Shown here: in pieces, positions 10,817 through 22,574 of the stretch
Position numbering within the stretch: the stretch's first letter is position 1
How the letters are laid out: each line of letters starts with the position of its first letter
From: Leucaena leucocephala
Taxonomy: Eukaryota > Streptophyta > Magnoliopsida > Fabales > Fabaceae
Assembly: GCA_037074615.1 (NCBI GenBank)
Contig: CM073519.1
Coordinates: 31,765,001 to 31,829,000 of the forward strand
DNA: 64,000 bases
Reading direction: 5' to 3'
Position numbers and translations under genes: made by a program
Notes under the pieces: model-generated
Told to the model about the DNA's origin: nothing
What the model saw: only the letters and a program-made list of their open reading frames with translations
Databases searched by the model: none

Positions 10817-13506
10817 TGAAACATCCTTACTTTCATACATCTTAGAGACCATTCAGTAGCATTTAAAACTACTTACAAGACCTCAGAAGTCCATTAGGTA
10901 AATATATAATTTTACTCTTCTCGAGTTACTGGTATTTCAAATTAGGCGACAAACTTTGAAAAATCATAATTAATTCTACAAAACTCAAAATGAAGTAGTT
11001 CATAGAGCTACATAAAGATAACATCTTGAAATTTAAGGAAAAATAATTTTCTGACAAAAGTCTTAGTCAATTAATACAGTTTAATTGTCAAATATTAATG
11101 TTTATTTGGTCAAAAATCCTGAAAACAGATTTGGGTCACTAACTTTGGAAAATTCTTTTTCTTTGTATAGACATCAAAATAAGATGTTCTTGGATTCAAA
11201 ATAAAACTTATAATGTTAACTAAATCTCTGTAAAATTTCATACATTTATCTCATCATTTGCTATTTTTCATTACATCATGAGCATTGTGGTTCAAACATG
11301 TCATATAATATCATTACTTGCAACAATTTATATATTTATCATACAACATTTACATTATCCAATCTCTAACTTCTCTTCACACTTCTTCATCATCTTTCAT
11401 CCTTAATAAACTTGTGGCATTTTGGATTATATGGAGGGGTGAGATTTCTAGGGAAATCTCAGTAGCAAACGGTATTAAACAATGCATGAATTAATGTAAA
11501 TACTTGCACTTGCTTGTGAAAGTGTTAACATTGTGTAATGTGCATGCTTCCGTGTAACATATGAAATACAATGGTCTAAAGTAATCATAAAAATAAAGCT
11601 TTAATCATATACACAAACAACATAATTCAACATTAGCCATAGCACAACTAAGCAAAACATTCAATACATACAAGTTTAGGATAAGTTTACTACATCATAT
11701 ACTTGACTTTCTTTCATTTTAACTTTGCTTTGCCTCTTTCTTCTTACTTCTTCTTGATGTGTGGCTACCTCTTTGGAGTCCACAATCAAATCCTAACAAT
11801 CACATAATCATCCATCCATTACAATCTAACTTTTTCTTGAACATTAAGCTCATTTAACTATATTAACTTTCCTTAATCTTAACTAATAGACTTGGCCTTT
11901 TAATCAATTGATGTCTTAACTTTACCCTACACAATTTCATCTTTTGAATCCATTTATGAGCTTAGAATCATGAAATTCTAGCTCTTATGCACTATTCTGG
12001 ACATATTTGAAAAACAGGCATAATTTTTCTAAAAATTCTCATTTTGATTCCAATGCTTCACATACTTGTTTCTCTACTTTATCCCATACTTATAATGCAG
12101 AAGAATTCCAAGAATTAAAACTTTCAATTCCAATGCTTCCAAGGTTCAAATCATATCTAATCCTACATAAAATTATCATATAAATTCAATGGAAGCATTA
12201 GATCATTGAAATTCCATCTCCTTCTATCATGAAAAGTGTAGACCAAAATATATCTTTAATGGCAATGTCAGGAATATCAACCTAATTCAACAACCAATCA
12301 CCTAACTAGCTTGTTTAAGCTTCAATCACATAACTATAACTTTAATTTCTTATTTCTCTTTTCATCTAAGGTTTTGGAAAGCATATACACCTAAGAAAAA
12401 ACTCAACTTTCTTTCATGAAAACCCTAAGTTCAAACTCCCAAATTAGAGGAAAATAAGTTAGGATAGATTGCATACCTTTAATCTCATGCTAGCTTGAAA
12501 TTTGTACTGTGTATTCTTCTCTGTCTTGGCTTGAGTTTCTATTTTAACATAGCCTCCCCAAGGTTTCTTCCTTCATTATTTTGAATCAGAAATATCGGGT
12601 ATTTATAGAGAAATCGAATGGAAAATGAATGGCTAATATCACTTTGTGCACTATTTGATCTAATGGCTCATATTTGATCTTGGATTAGCTTGCCCTATAA
12701 GCCAATGACATGACAACATCCATGATATCATCGAAGGACTACTCATAGCTCATGTGATAAAATTAAAAAGGGAGGAAGCATCTGGAAAAAATCCAGTCCA
12801 ATCTGATACCGACTCAGTCCGATTTCCTAAAAATCAAATTGTTTTCTTAATCTAATTTTTCTGATATTCCATAATATGTTTTTTGATCTTAAATCTAGTA
12901 TCTGGATTCTTCCTACCATTGACATTCTTGTAATGGGTCTAAACTTAATTATAGATCCTTTCACAAATTATCAAAATACCCCTTGGTTCCTCTTTATTGA
13001 CTTTAACATCTCAAGGGCATTATCGTCTTTTCACACCTCATAAGAGTATTCCCTGACCTTGGTCAACTATTAAGGGAACTCTCCTTGACTTTCTAACCTT
13101 AGTCAAATGACCAAAATGCCCTTCATCTATCTCTAACTTTATGACACAACACAATAGTATACTTAGTGGCATTTTCATAATTTTACATTTTTCTAAGTCT
13201 TTATTAGCCCTAGCCTACATACTTATCTAAAAATATTATTGGGCCTTCTACATGGTCCATTGCCTTCATGGGCTCAACTCCCAAGAAATTTTCCCGAAAC
13301 ATATTTATCGAGTGTTTTAATCCACTATAAATTCTATAATAAATTCTACATAACTCTTTTTTTAGCTCTATTAGTTTCATAAATTCTCATATTGATTATA
13401 AGAATTTACTGCCAAATTTCATCTGATTATAAATATCATCACAATCCTTTATAAATATCTTTCCTCTATCAGTTTTATACAGATAGAGAAAAAGTAGGAT
13501 ATGACA
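10817..13506 (-). repeat. Gypsy A 5' LTR
   Basis: In plus coordinates it starts TGAAACATCC and ends GATATGACA, followed by the TSD AATTT. It is 2690 bp long and shorter than its partner LTR (603-3686) through a deletion near 13432. No gene is supported. Confidence 0.87.
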
Positions 13507-14503
13507 AATTTAGCCCATGAAAGTAGTATACCATGTAGAGGGTCCAAAATGATGCCTTATAGGGCCAATAATATTTTTAGATAAGTGTGTGGGTGGGTTA
13601 GGGCTAATAAAGACCAAAAAAATATAAAATTATAAAAATGCCACTGAGCGTGCCACTGTGTTGTGTGAATGGGCCAAAAATAAATGAAGGGCATTTTGGT
13701 CATTTGAATAAGGTTAGATAGTCAAGGAGAGTTTCCATAATAGGTGACCCAAGTCAGGAAATACTTTGATGATGTGTGAAAAGATGATAATTCCCTTTGA
13801 GATATTAAGGTGAAATTGGATACTAATAAAGGGTCTTGAGAAAATATAGGGAGTTTTTATTAGGATTTCTGGGCCTCAAAATATTATGAGACTTTGCAAG
13901 GAATTCATCTTATATTAAAATGAAATTTTAAAAATGTTATAACCATTAAAAGAGGTGTGTAGCATTTATTTCAATATCAGGGTAATTTAATGATATCGCT
14001 GTAAGGAAAGTGCCTTGGGATTTGTTCTAACTAGAATTAGACCTAAGAGAGGCCCAATATTTCATCCTAGGGCAGCCCAATAAGTCCCAAAAGTTATCTT
14101 AGAGCCCAAGTCCAATAATGAATAATTTATGAATTTTTGAAAAAGAAAAGAAAAATGAATAAAGTAAGAACTAGGGTTTACACATGGTAGGACCCACAAA
14201 CCTTCACACATGGCATCCAACGTAAGGGGAAGAGAAGATTTTTGTCATGTCACCTTATCTCAAATTGGCTTAGTGAGCAAGTTTGATGTAAGAACAATTA
14301 ACGTAAGGGGAAGAGAAGATTTTTGTCATGTCACCTTATCTCAAATTGACTTAGTGAGCAAGTTTGATGTAAGAACAATTATGAGCTATTGGATTAAATA
14401 GTACACAAAATGATCTTGGCTATTCATTTTCCATGGAATTTTTCTATAAATACCCCCATATTTTTTGTGTAAGACTATGGCTTTGGAACCCTTAGGGAGA
14501 TAC
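13507..14503 (+). repeat. Gypsy C 5' LTR, second segment
   Basis: It continues the LTR interrupted at 602 and matches 23165-24075 in the 3' LTR. It includes an 81-bp tandem duplication (14220-14381) missing from the 3' LTR. A TATA-like TATAAATACC lies near 14444. The 63-codon ORF at 14210-14401 exists only because the duplicated unit is a multiple of three; no protein is supported. Confidence 0.8.
14220..14381 (+). repeat. 81-bp direct tandem duplication
   Basis: Two adjacent copies (14220-14300 and 14301-14381) both begin ACGTAAGGGGAAGAGAAGAT and differ by about one base. The matching 3' LTR has a single copy (about 23872-23952), so the duplication arose after the element inserted. Confidence 0.9.
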
Positions 14504-16261
14504 TGTTGGAAATCGTGCCCTAGGGGCCAATCATTGTCTTATGAATATTATTGATTTATGAATTTATTAATTGTGTTATCATATTATTTGCATGTTCATT
14601 GTGATGACCATCCTTGGATAATTCATGATCTTATACTAAATGTCCCTGGTCGGTCATATATGCGGGAGCAGAGATAAAATAAGACCAGTATGACTTTGAA
14701 GATGTATAGAGATATAAATCAAATTCATAGGCACATGTAAGACTACAAGGTATTGGACTGACCCGCTATGAGAGAGGTGTATGGGTTACGTCATAAGCTT
14801 CTCTCATATATAAACCGTGTCACTATGCCCTTTGACCTGAGATCATCATGGATTCCTACATGACAAACGCTCAACTTTGACCTAGTCAAAAGTCACTTTT
14901 GACTGAGTGATCATAAAGACTATGTTCGGGCTTAGTGGTTTTTCATGCGGAGGAATGTGAATGGTCAAGATGGAATTTGTCCCTCACATTCGTGGAGAGA
15001 TATTACTGGGCCCCTCGATGAGTGAGTCTGAGAAATGTATGGCCATACTGTAATGGAAAGGTAGTTCCATTTCTATAGTCAGACTACTCAGGGATCGAGA
15101 AAGTAACGGTCAGGAATAGGAGGATGACATTATCCATGCCTCATCCATGACCAAAATATCGCGTGATAGAAGGGACATGATATGGTTGTATAAAAGGTTA
15201 CATCGTTTATCGATCCTCATATGATTTGGGTAGTTGTTATGTCTTGCTAGAGACCGCTTGTGACTTGTGGGCTAGTATAGCAAATGGCCCACTGCCAACT
15301 TCATATGGGCCTATAGGGTCACACACAAAATAGCCCAACACGAGCTATGCTGTCCAGATTCATTGAATCTAAGACATGTCCAGATTCAATGAATGATCAA
15401 GGGTGGATGTATATATTTATTTATATTTATATTCGTATATATACATTATATATAAGAGATATATGAGATTTAATTTACAAGGATAAATTAAATCTCTATC
15501 ACGTTTGAATTTGAAATTCAAATTGATAGGATATCTCATATAAGAGATATTTATAATATCTCAAATTATATAATATAAGAGATAAATTAAATCTCTATCA
15601 CATTTGAATTTGAAATTCAAATTGATATGATATCTCAAATTCGATTTATGAATAAATCAAATATAGTTCAGTCTTATCTTTATTTAAATAAATAGGTGAA
15701 TTAAATATGTGGGATGGATTTAATATAAATATTATTTATTTAATTAGTTTCTTATCAAATTATACAATATATGATATTGTATTAATTTTAGAATTAATAT
15801 AAGATTAACTCCAAAATCCAATTCGGTAGAGAAAAAAGCATAGCATCCTATATATTTGATTTTAGGAGCTACGTTTTAAAATACATAGAAGATAGAAATG
15901 CTGAAGGGGAGCTGCAAAAGGTTTGTAGATAAGAAACTACCGAAATAGAGACGAAGAGGACGAATTCTTGAGAAAGTCCTGGAGGGACAGGAGACGCTAG
16001 CACGCCGTTCGTGGTTAGAACGCTGTTCATGTGGATACCAGTAGAGGAAGCTGACCTGAGTTGTCAACTTCTTATGATCAAAAAGGGAGCACGAGCCGCG
16101 GAGAGAAGCTGTGAATGTCGTGACCAGAAGCTGTGGAAGTCGCTGAGGAACACTGAGGGTAATGCTTCTTCCCACTTGACTTAAACACATACGGTAGATC
16201 CTGGCAAGGATTGGAAAAATTTTTAAGTTAATTTCCGCTGTGTGTCTTCCAATTCCTTACA
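14504..16261 (+). mobile_element. Copia solo LTR (family R), TSD GATAC/GGTAC
   Basis: This 1758-bp LTR starts TGTTGGAAATCGTGCCC and ends CCTTACA. The flanking 5-mers are GATAC (14499-14503) and GGTAC (16262-16266), a TSD with one later change. The uninterrupted target is seen in the 3' LTR of gypsy C near 24060-24080. It has a TATA box at 15189-15195 and only about two degenerate copies of the 91-bp unit. It is visibly more diverged than the copy at 5882 and is probably older. Confidence 0.92.
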
Positions 16262-17915
16262 GGTACTGCCCAAATGTCAACTCAAGCCAAGAAAAAGAAG
16301 ATTCTAAAAAGTTCAAGCTAGCTAAGGATCAAGGTAAGTGATCTATCCTAGCTTATTTTCCTTTAATTTGGGGGGCTTGAAATTAGGGTTTTCATGGAAG
16401 AAATATGAGGTTTCTCTAGGGTGTATATGTTGTCCAAAACCCCTAGATGAAAGGAGAAAGAATAAATTAAAGTTAAAATTATGTAATTGACACTTGAACA
16501 TGCTAGTGAGATGATTAGTTGTTGAATCAAGTTGATATTCTTGACTTGCCCATTGAAGATATATTTTGGTATGTACTGCTCATGATAGAAGGAGATGGAA
16601 TCTCAATGATCTAATGCCTCCATTGAATTTATATGACAATTTTGTGTAGGATTGGAGAGGTTTTGAACCTTGGAAGCATTAAAATTTAAAGTTATAATTC
16701 CTAGAATTCTTCTCTGTTATTGTTCACTCACATGAATAGTGATTGAAATTTCAATATTTTGGTGCTTTCAATGGTTTTAAAATAAAAAGTTATGTGGGAT
16801 AAAATATAGAAACAAGTATTGGAAGCATTGGAATCAAAAAGAGAATTTTTGGCAGAATTGTAAATGTTTTGTAAATCTGTATAGAACAATGCATAGGAGC
16901 TGGAATTTCATGATTCTAAGCTCATAAATGGATTCAAAAACTAAAATTGTGTAGGGTAAAGTTAAGACATTAATTGGTTCAAATACCAAGTTAATTAGTA
17001 AAGATTAAGGAAAGTTAATGTAGTTAAGTGAGCTTAATGTTTAAGAGAGTTAGATTGTAATGAATGGATGGTAATGTTATGTTAGGAATTGATTGTGGAC
17101 TCAAAAGAGGCAGCCACACATCAAGGAGAAGTAAGAAGAAAAAGACAAGGTTAAAGTTAAAGAAGTCAAGCATGGGAGGTAGTAAACTTATCCTAAACCT
17201 GTATGTATTGAATAATATGCTTGGTTGTGCTATGGCTTTGTTGAATTGTGTTGCATATGTGTTTATAATTGAAGCTCTATTTATATGATTACTTTAGCAA
17301 ATTATATTTCATATATTACATGGAAGCATGCACATTACACAATGTTAATATTTTCATAAGTAAGCACAATTATTTACATTAATGTATGCATTATTTAGTA
17401 CAGTTTGCTACTAAGATTTCCCCAAAAATATCACCCTATCCATGTAATCTCAATCCCAATAGGTTGAAGGATGATGAAAGAGTATGTAGAAGCATGAAGA
17501 GAAGTTATGGATTAGATAGTATAAATGTTACATGAACAATTGTTATATATAATGATGTTATATGACAAAGAGAAACAAAGTAAGGGACCAGAATCTGTTT
17601 TCAAAATTTGACCAAATAAACAATAATATTTGACAAATAAACTATATTAATTGACTAAGCATTTGGTTTGGAAATTATTTTTTCCCTATATTAGAAGATG
17701 TTATCTTCACGTAGCTTTTTGAACCACATTATTTAGATTTTTTTTAGAATTAATTATGATTTTTTGAAGTTTGTCACTGAATCTAGAATGCCATATGAAC
17801 AGTAATTCGAGAAGAGTAAAAATTTCAGATTTAGCTAATAGACATCCAAGGTCTTGTAAGTGGTTCTAAATGCTACTAAATGGTCCCTAAGTTGTACAAA
17901 AGTAAGGATGTTTCA
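16262..17915 (+). repeat. Gypsy C 5' LTR, third segment
   Basis: This is the last part of the 5' LTR, ending GGATGTTTCA at 17915, just before the primer-binding site. It matches 24076-25025 except that the 3' LTR lacks about 600 bp corresponding to roughly 16945-17570. The ORF at 17064-17288 has no counterpart or domain and is not supported as a gene. Confidence 0.8.
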
Positions 17916-17918
17916 TTT

Positions 17919-17932
17919 TGGTATCAAAACAG
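17919..17932 (+). other. Primer-binding site of gypsy C
   Basis: TGGTATCAAAACAG, 3 bp after the end of the 5' LTR. The first eight bases match the initiator tRNA-Met complement TGGTATCAGAGC; later bases have mutated. Confidence 0.75.
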
Positions 17933-18057
17933 AAGTTTATGGTATAATATAAGACAGTCCCTAGACCCTAACTCTTAGTAGTAAGCACTTTGTTAAGTTA
18001 GGGTATTTATTGGGATAGTTAGTATTTTTTATTTAAGTAACTCCAGCAAGAGTAGAT

Positions 18058-18933
18058 ATGGGATTTTATAAAGTTAAGTCAAAACCTTTAGTTAATAAGG
18101 GAGACCCCTGGCCAATAATGATATATGAAGATTATGTATATCCGGACTTTGATCCTCCTTCAAATAGTGAAGAGAATTCAGATGGTCATATAAGGGATCA
18201 ATCAGGGAGGTCTACAGTAGAATATCCTACATATGCTTTTATAGATTAAAACCTACAATCTGGAGGTTATGTAAAGGTTCATCCTGATGTTGTGCATAAC
18301 CAGATGATGATGAGTCTAGTAATTTTATATAGTATGAGTTCTTGGAGTGCCCTCTAACCCTTATGTAAGCCCTATTCCTCTTATGAGAGGACAAATTACG
18401 GTTGAGAAAGTTGAGTACTGGTACTAGATTACAGGTATACCAGATATTATTCCTCCTCCACCAGAGTTTGAGGATAGATTTAATGAGTAACCTATAACCT
18501 ATAATAGTCCTTTAATCGAGAGATCCATTTAGGGTCTATGACAGACCTTTCCTATTCTCAAAGTTTAGGAATATATGACTATACAAATAAATAACAGTGT
18601 GATGTTTCTGGTCCTAGTCAACCCCAGCTTCCTTTGTTAAAGACAAATAATATTGACTATATCAGTCTTAAGAAGGCTATGGAGAGTAAAATTCTTAGTC
18701 TAGGTCAAAGGATGGATAGAAGTAGAGATCAAGAGCAATCAGTTTATCTGCATTTCCTCAATGTCGTAGTAGGGATGATAAATAGATATATAATAGAGGG
18801 CATTGACTTGAATCAGGTTTACACTCTAGAAGATTGGCATGAGATGGTAGTGAGGCAGATATTACCATATACTCCTACATGGCACATAGAGCTAAGTAAG
18901 TTTTTAGCAAATGATCTGCCAACTGATATATAG
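18058..18933 (+). pseudogene. Decayed ORF1 upstream of gag, gypsy C
   Basis: Two open stretches in one frame (18058-18249, starting MGFYKVKSKP; 18634-18933, ending FLANDLPTDI) are joined by a middle that reads through only with frameshifts (fragments TGIPDIIPPPPEFEDRF and ECPLTLM are visible there). Total span is 876 bp, about 291 codons. The N-terminal third is acidic (MIYEDYVYPDFDPPSNSEEN). The C-terminal third is more ordinary and contains LEDWHEMVVRQILPYTP. A homologue lies at 9808-10675 on the minus strand in element A. It sits between the primer-binding site and gag. I do not recognise the family. It could be an element-specific accessory gene, or an extended gag N-terminus cut off by decay. 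Confidence 0.6.
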
Positions 18934-19479
18934 GGGTGGCATTTCTATATGCAAAAGTATTTATAGTTCACTATTCCTTATAAAAAAATGTAAAAGACAT
19001 GAGGGGTATTGTAAATGTGTAAATAGTGTAAAGTAAAGTAATTATATAGATGTATCATAGTTATGATATACCCCGAATATGTAGTGGACAAGAATACTAG
19101 AACATCATGTTTGATGAAAGCTATGTCCAGGTCACGATGTGAAGTATTTTAGGTTGTGACTAGAAGTCCTAGAGAAGTTAAGTCACAACAAGTTAAGACA
19201 TCAGTCACGACAAGTGAAGAGGAACCTTATGAGGACATCCATGACTGGATCTATATGGTAGGAGAGCTTATTAGGATCCATTATGAGAAAGCATAATGTA
19301 ATGGTTGTATCTATGAATGTTACTGTGATCTATGTATTTATGACTAGTGATGATCTTATACATGTATGTTTGCTATAAAAGATCCATGTAATGCTATTGA
19401 ACTTTTTGTATGCTATGTTTTGAATGAAATATGAATTATGTTAATTATAGTATTCCTTTCCTATTACAATAGTAAAACA
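18934..19479 (+). other. Spacer between ORF1 and gag with GTCACGAC-type motifs
   Basis: No gene is supported. Between 19115 and 19250 there are repeated motifs of the form GGTCACGAT, GTTGTGACT, GTCACAACAAG and GTCACGACAAG, spaced about 20-40 bp. They match, in opposite orientation, the longer array at 9060-9400 in element A. Confidence 0.5.
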
Positions 19480-20500
19480 AAATGGTAAGAACAAGAATAG
19501 CTGGTTCTTTGGGAGAACCCTAGAATGCTGGAGACATTAACCAATTAATTTTAGAACGATTAGAACAACAACAAAATCTGATTGAAGAGGTAAGAGTAGC
19601 TTAGGCGATGATCGAACAGGAAAGGGAAGCTGCCATAGCAGCGGCTATAGGAAAGCAGTAGAGAATCTAAGACAACCAGAATTTGTGGGTACAGCTAATA
19701 CAGAACCATAAATGGTTCAACAGATAGCTGAGCCACCAAGACAAATGGGATAGACAGTGGATCCCACTAGCATTCAATAATGGATAGCTAAATTTTATAA
19801 GCATATTCCTCCAATGTTTGAGGGGACATTTGATGTACAAAAAGCAGAAGATTGGATCAGCAGACTAGAGAAGATTTTCAAGGTACTTGATTGTCCGTCT
19901 AAGAGTAAAGCACATATGGCAATCTATTAGTTAGAAAGAGATGCAGATAGATGGTGAAGGAACACTGAGTTGTTTCTGTAGGCAAGACACATTCCTTCAC
20001 ATGGGAAGTATTTCTTGAATAGTTTTATGAAAAGTATTTCCCTCAGTCAGTAAGGGATGAAAGAGAAGCAGAGTTCTTATGCTGAGACAAGGGGAGAAAG
20101 AATCGTTTGACAAGTACCTGGCTAAGTTCATCCGTCTTTCTCAGTATTCCACTTATTTGTGACAGGTGGATGATGAACATTAGATGATAGAGAGAATGGT
20201 CAGGGGACTAAATGTTACTTTGAAAGATAAGATGACTCTCCAACAGTACAACCAGTTTAATAAAGCAGTAGAGGCCTACAGAATCATTGAGAACAACCTG
20301 AATACCGGATACTGATGAGACCGATGAGCAGAGAGACAACTAGTCTAGAGAGAGCTAGCCAGAACAGAAGTACAGCCGGTGGCAATGGCTATAATAGACA
20401 GTGCAACTCATGTTAAAGCCATGTCTACTAGATGAGATGTACATATTATGATAAATATGTGTATGGTAGAACCTGTGTAGATCTCTATAGTATTAGATAT
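19480..20500 (+). pseudogene. Decayed Ty3-gypsy gag (retrotransposon gag domain)
   Basis: This encoded the capsid/nucleocapsid polyprotein. Recognisable pieces from different frames are HIPPMFEGTFDVQKAEDW (from 19802), then RLEKIFKVLDCP, then LRQGEKESFDKYLAKFIRLS (about 20080-20145) and DKMTLQQYNQFNKAVEAYR (about 20230-20285). These fit the plant gypsy gag capsid domain. A degraded CCHC-like patch (RCTYYDKYVYGRTC, about 20430-20470) follows where the zinc knuckle should be. Several stops and frameshifts interrupt it, including TAG inside the capsid core at 19928. No intact start was found. It lies downstream of ORF1 and is followed by non-coding sequence, not by protease and RT. Confidence 0.8.
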
Positions 20501-22574
20501 AGTAAAGTTATAAAAGAGGGGAATGATAAGAGAAATTCCTTAGTAATAGAGGAAATAAGTAAAGTCTTAACAGATAATATTGGCTTATGTGGTCATGTTT
20601 GAGAAATTATCTGTTGAGTTAACAACTAAGTGGAAGTGGCTAACCTTGTAACTTAGTCTGTTGGTTTAGGTCTTCCAAAGATAAGAATACAATATAATGG
20701 AATTGTAGTAGATTCTGGAAGATTGCAGTTAGATTCTAGCATGGCTCACAGAGAATAAAATTCTAGGGTTGTAGTTAGATCTTGAAGAGGCTTAAGGTTG
20801 ATCGCAGTACATCCTGTGGGTCACAGTAGACCTAGTCTAAAGAAAGAAAATGAATGAGCCATAAGTACAATATTTTTTTGGAATGACAAATTACCAAGGA
20901 CAAGGTTAAAGTGGGGAAGCCTCACAAGTTATTTAACTCATAATAAAGAGAGTACCCTGATGTTAGTTTTAGATAGCTTATTGTTATCATAGATTGAGCT
21001 TATAATCTTCTTACACGAACAAGAAATTAAGTGATTAGAGTTAAAGTTGTTAGTCCTGAGTACCCATAATTTATGAGAATATCTTAAAAAATATGAGAAG
21101 GGATCAAGGAATAACAGAGAGATCCCTAAGATAAGATTATAGAGATTAAGAATGAGAGATAAATATATCTTCAAGATGAAGATAAAGAGATTAGAAGGCT
21201 AGGTAGACCCAAGAGAGATAGTACAATAAGGGTATAAGATGGTAAAGTACTAGGGTTAGAGCCTATTAGCACTAGTGCTTCAGGTTTTTATCTTTGCTTT
21301 TGAGTTAAGCATGCTCAGGCAATCATAGCCAATAACGGGTGACCCTCAGGGAAGTGATGAGAAAGGGTGTAAATGCCATAAAAGTTTGGCATAGATGAAC
21401 AAAGTTATGTAACATTATAGAAAGAGCTATGAAAAGTTAGAAAGGGTTATGAATGGTAAGAGATTGGAACCCTTATGTGAAGTCCAAATAGAGTGGATTT
21501 GAAAAGAAAGATTCAAATTACATATTTATGTTAGGAGAAAGTTAGAAAGACTTAAAAGCAAGATCTTCCTCAGAGAGTTTTCTCAAAAACTAGCAAAGTT
21601 ATAATTAAAGAGAATACTAGACTTATGGTATCTCAGGATACGTCATGATACATAATGAGAAATATGTATTAAAAAGTACAATATGAAGTGGCCTTCTAGC
21701 TAGCTTTGTAAACAGATAGAGAGGCTCCCTTTTTGAAAGGGATAAGATGTTTGAATGTTATGTTATAGATGAAATAGCAAGAGCTTTCACTCCTTGTATG
21801 AAATGCTAGGCATTATGTTATATTTGTAAAATATGCTAAAGCTCCAAATATATAGTAGTGCAAGCTTCATCTGATAGAGTTGTGCAAGCTTTGAGTGTTA
21901 GAGCTGTGCATATTAAGGAAATGAATGCTTGAGCTCCGCTGTTAGAGCTTTGCATTCATAAGTAGGTATGTAGCCTACCACATATTGGCCAAGCATTATG
22001 CATGTTAGAGTATATGCTCCTATGTGCTCCTATTTAGTAGTAAAGTAAAGAAGAAAGAATAATGACGTAAGTCATCTCTTTGTATTATGATGAATTATTA
22101 AAAATGATATGAAGAAGAAGTATGATGATATGAAAGCAAAAAATGAAGATTTACGGATGTTAAGATAGTAATAAGATATATATGCTATAAAGTATGATGA
22201 GTAGTTGACAGAAACTCCAGAATCTAGTAATATTTAAGAGAGATTAATATGAAAGGAATGGACACTACTCTCAATTCTAGTATGGTGAGAAGTCTTTATA
22301 GAAATAGATGCATAGCAAGTAAGCAAGTAAAATATGAAGTAGAGTTAAACCCTGATTCAGTTGATTCAGAAAATAAGAATAATCACAGTAAAGATGTGAA
22401 GATTTGTAGATATGGAAAGTATTGCGTTAAGATATCAAGATAGAAGATAAGATATAGATACTCTTATCCTTAGTCATGAAGCATAAAAGGATATAAAGAG
22501 GATATATATCTTAGATAGTTGACTAAGGTGCTAAGTAAATTTTGATGACAAAATTTATTTTTAGTAGGTACAAA
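20501..22574 (+). other. Gypsy C 3' internal module, non-coding, and decayed PPT
   Basis: About 2.1 kb with no recognised protein. It is homologous in reverse to 3705-5600 (A), 41574-43300 (B) and 56830-57800 (E). It includes the TCGCAGTAGATCC-type phrases (20690-20830) and hairpin-like units with AGAGCT (21835-21960). It ends in a decayed purine-rich tract just before TGTCACATCC. ORFs at 20938-21174 and 22249-22443 show no family features. Confidence 0.6.

Larger units (their letters stand above)
603..13506 (-). mobile_element. Ty3-gypsy element A, minus strand, TSD AATTT
   Basis: This is an LTR element inserted in the 5' LTR of gypsy C. The 5-bp AATTT occurs at 598-602 and again at 13507-13511. 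The undisturbed version of the target is visible at 23150-23180 in the 3' LTR of C. In element orientation it has a 5' LTR (13506 to 10817), a mutated primer-binding site (10813-10801), a decayed ORF1 (10675-9808), a motif array, a long non-coding middle, a polypurine tract (3704-3687) and a 3' LTR (3686 to 603). I see no recognisable gag or pol, so it looks like a large non-autonomous derivative. A copia solo LTR interrupts it at 5882-7759. Confidence 0.87.
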
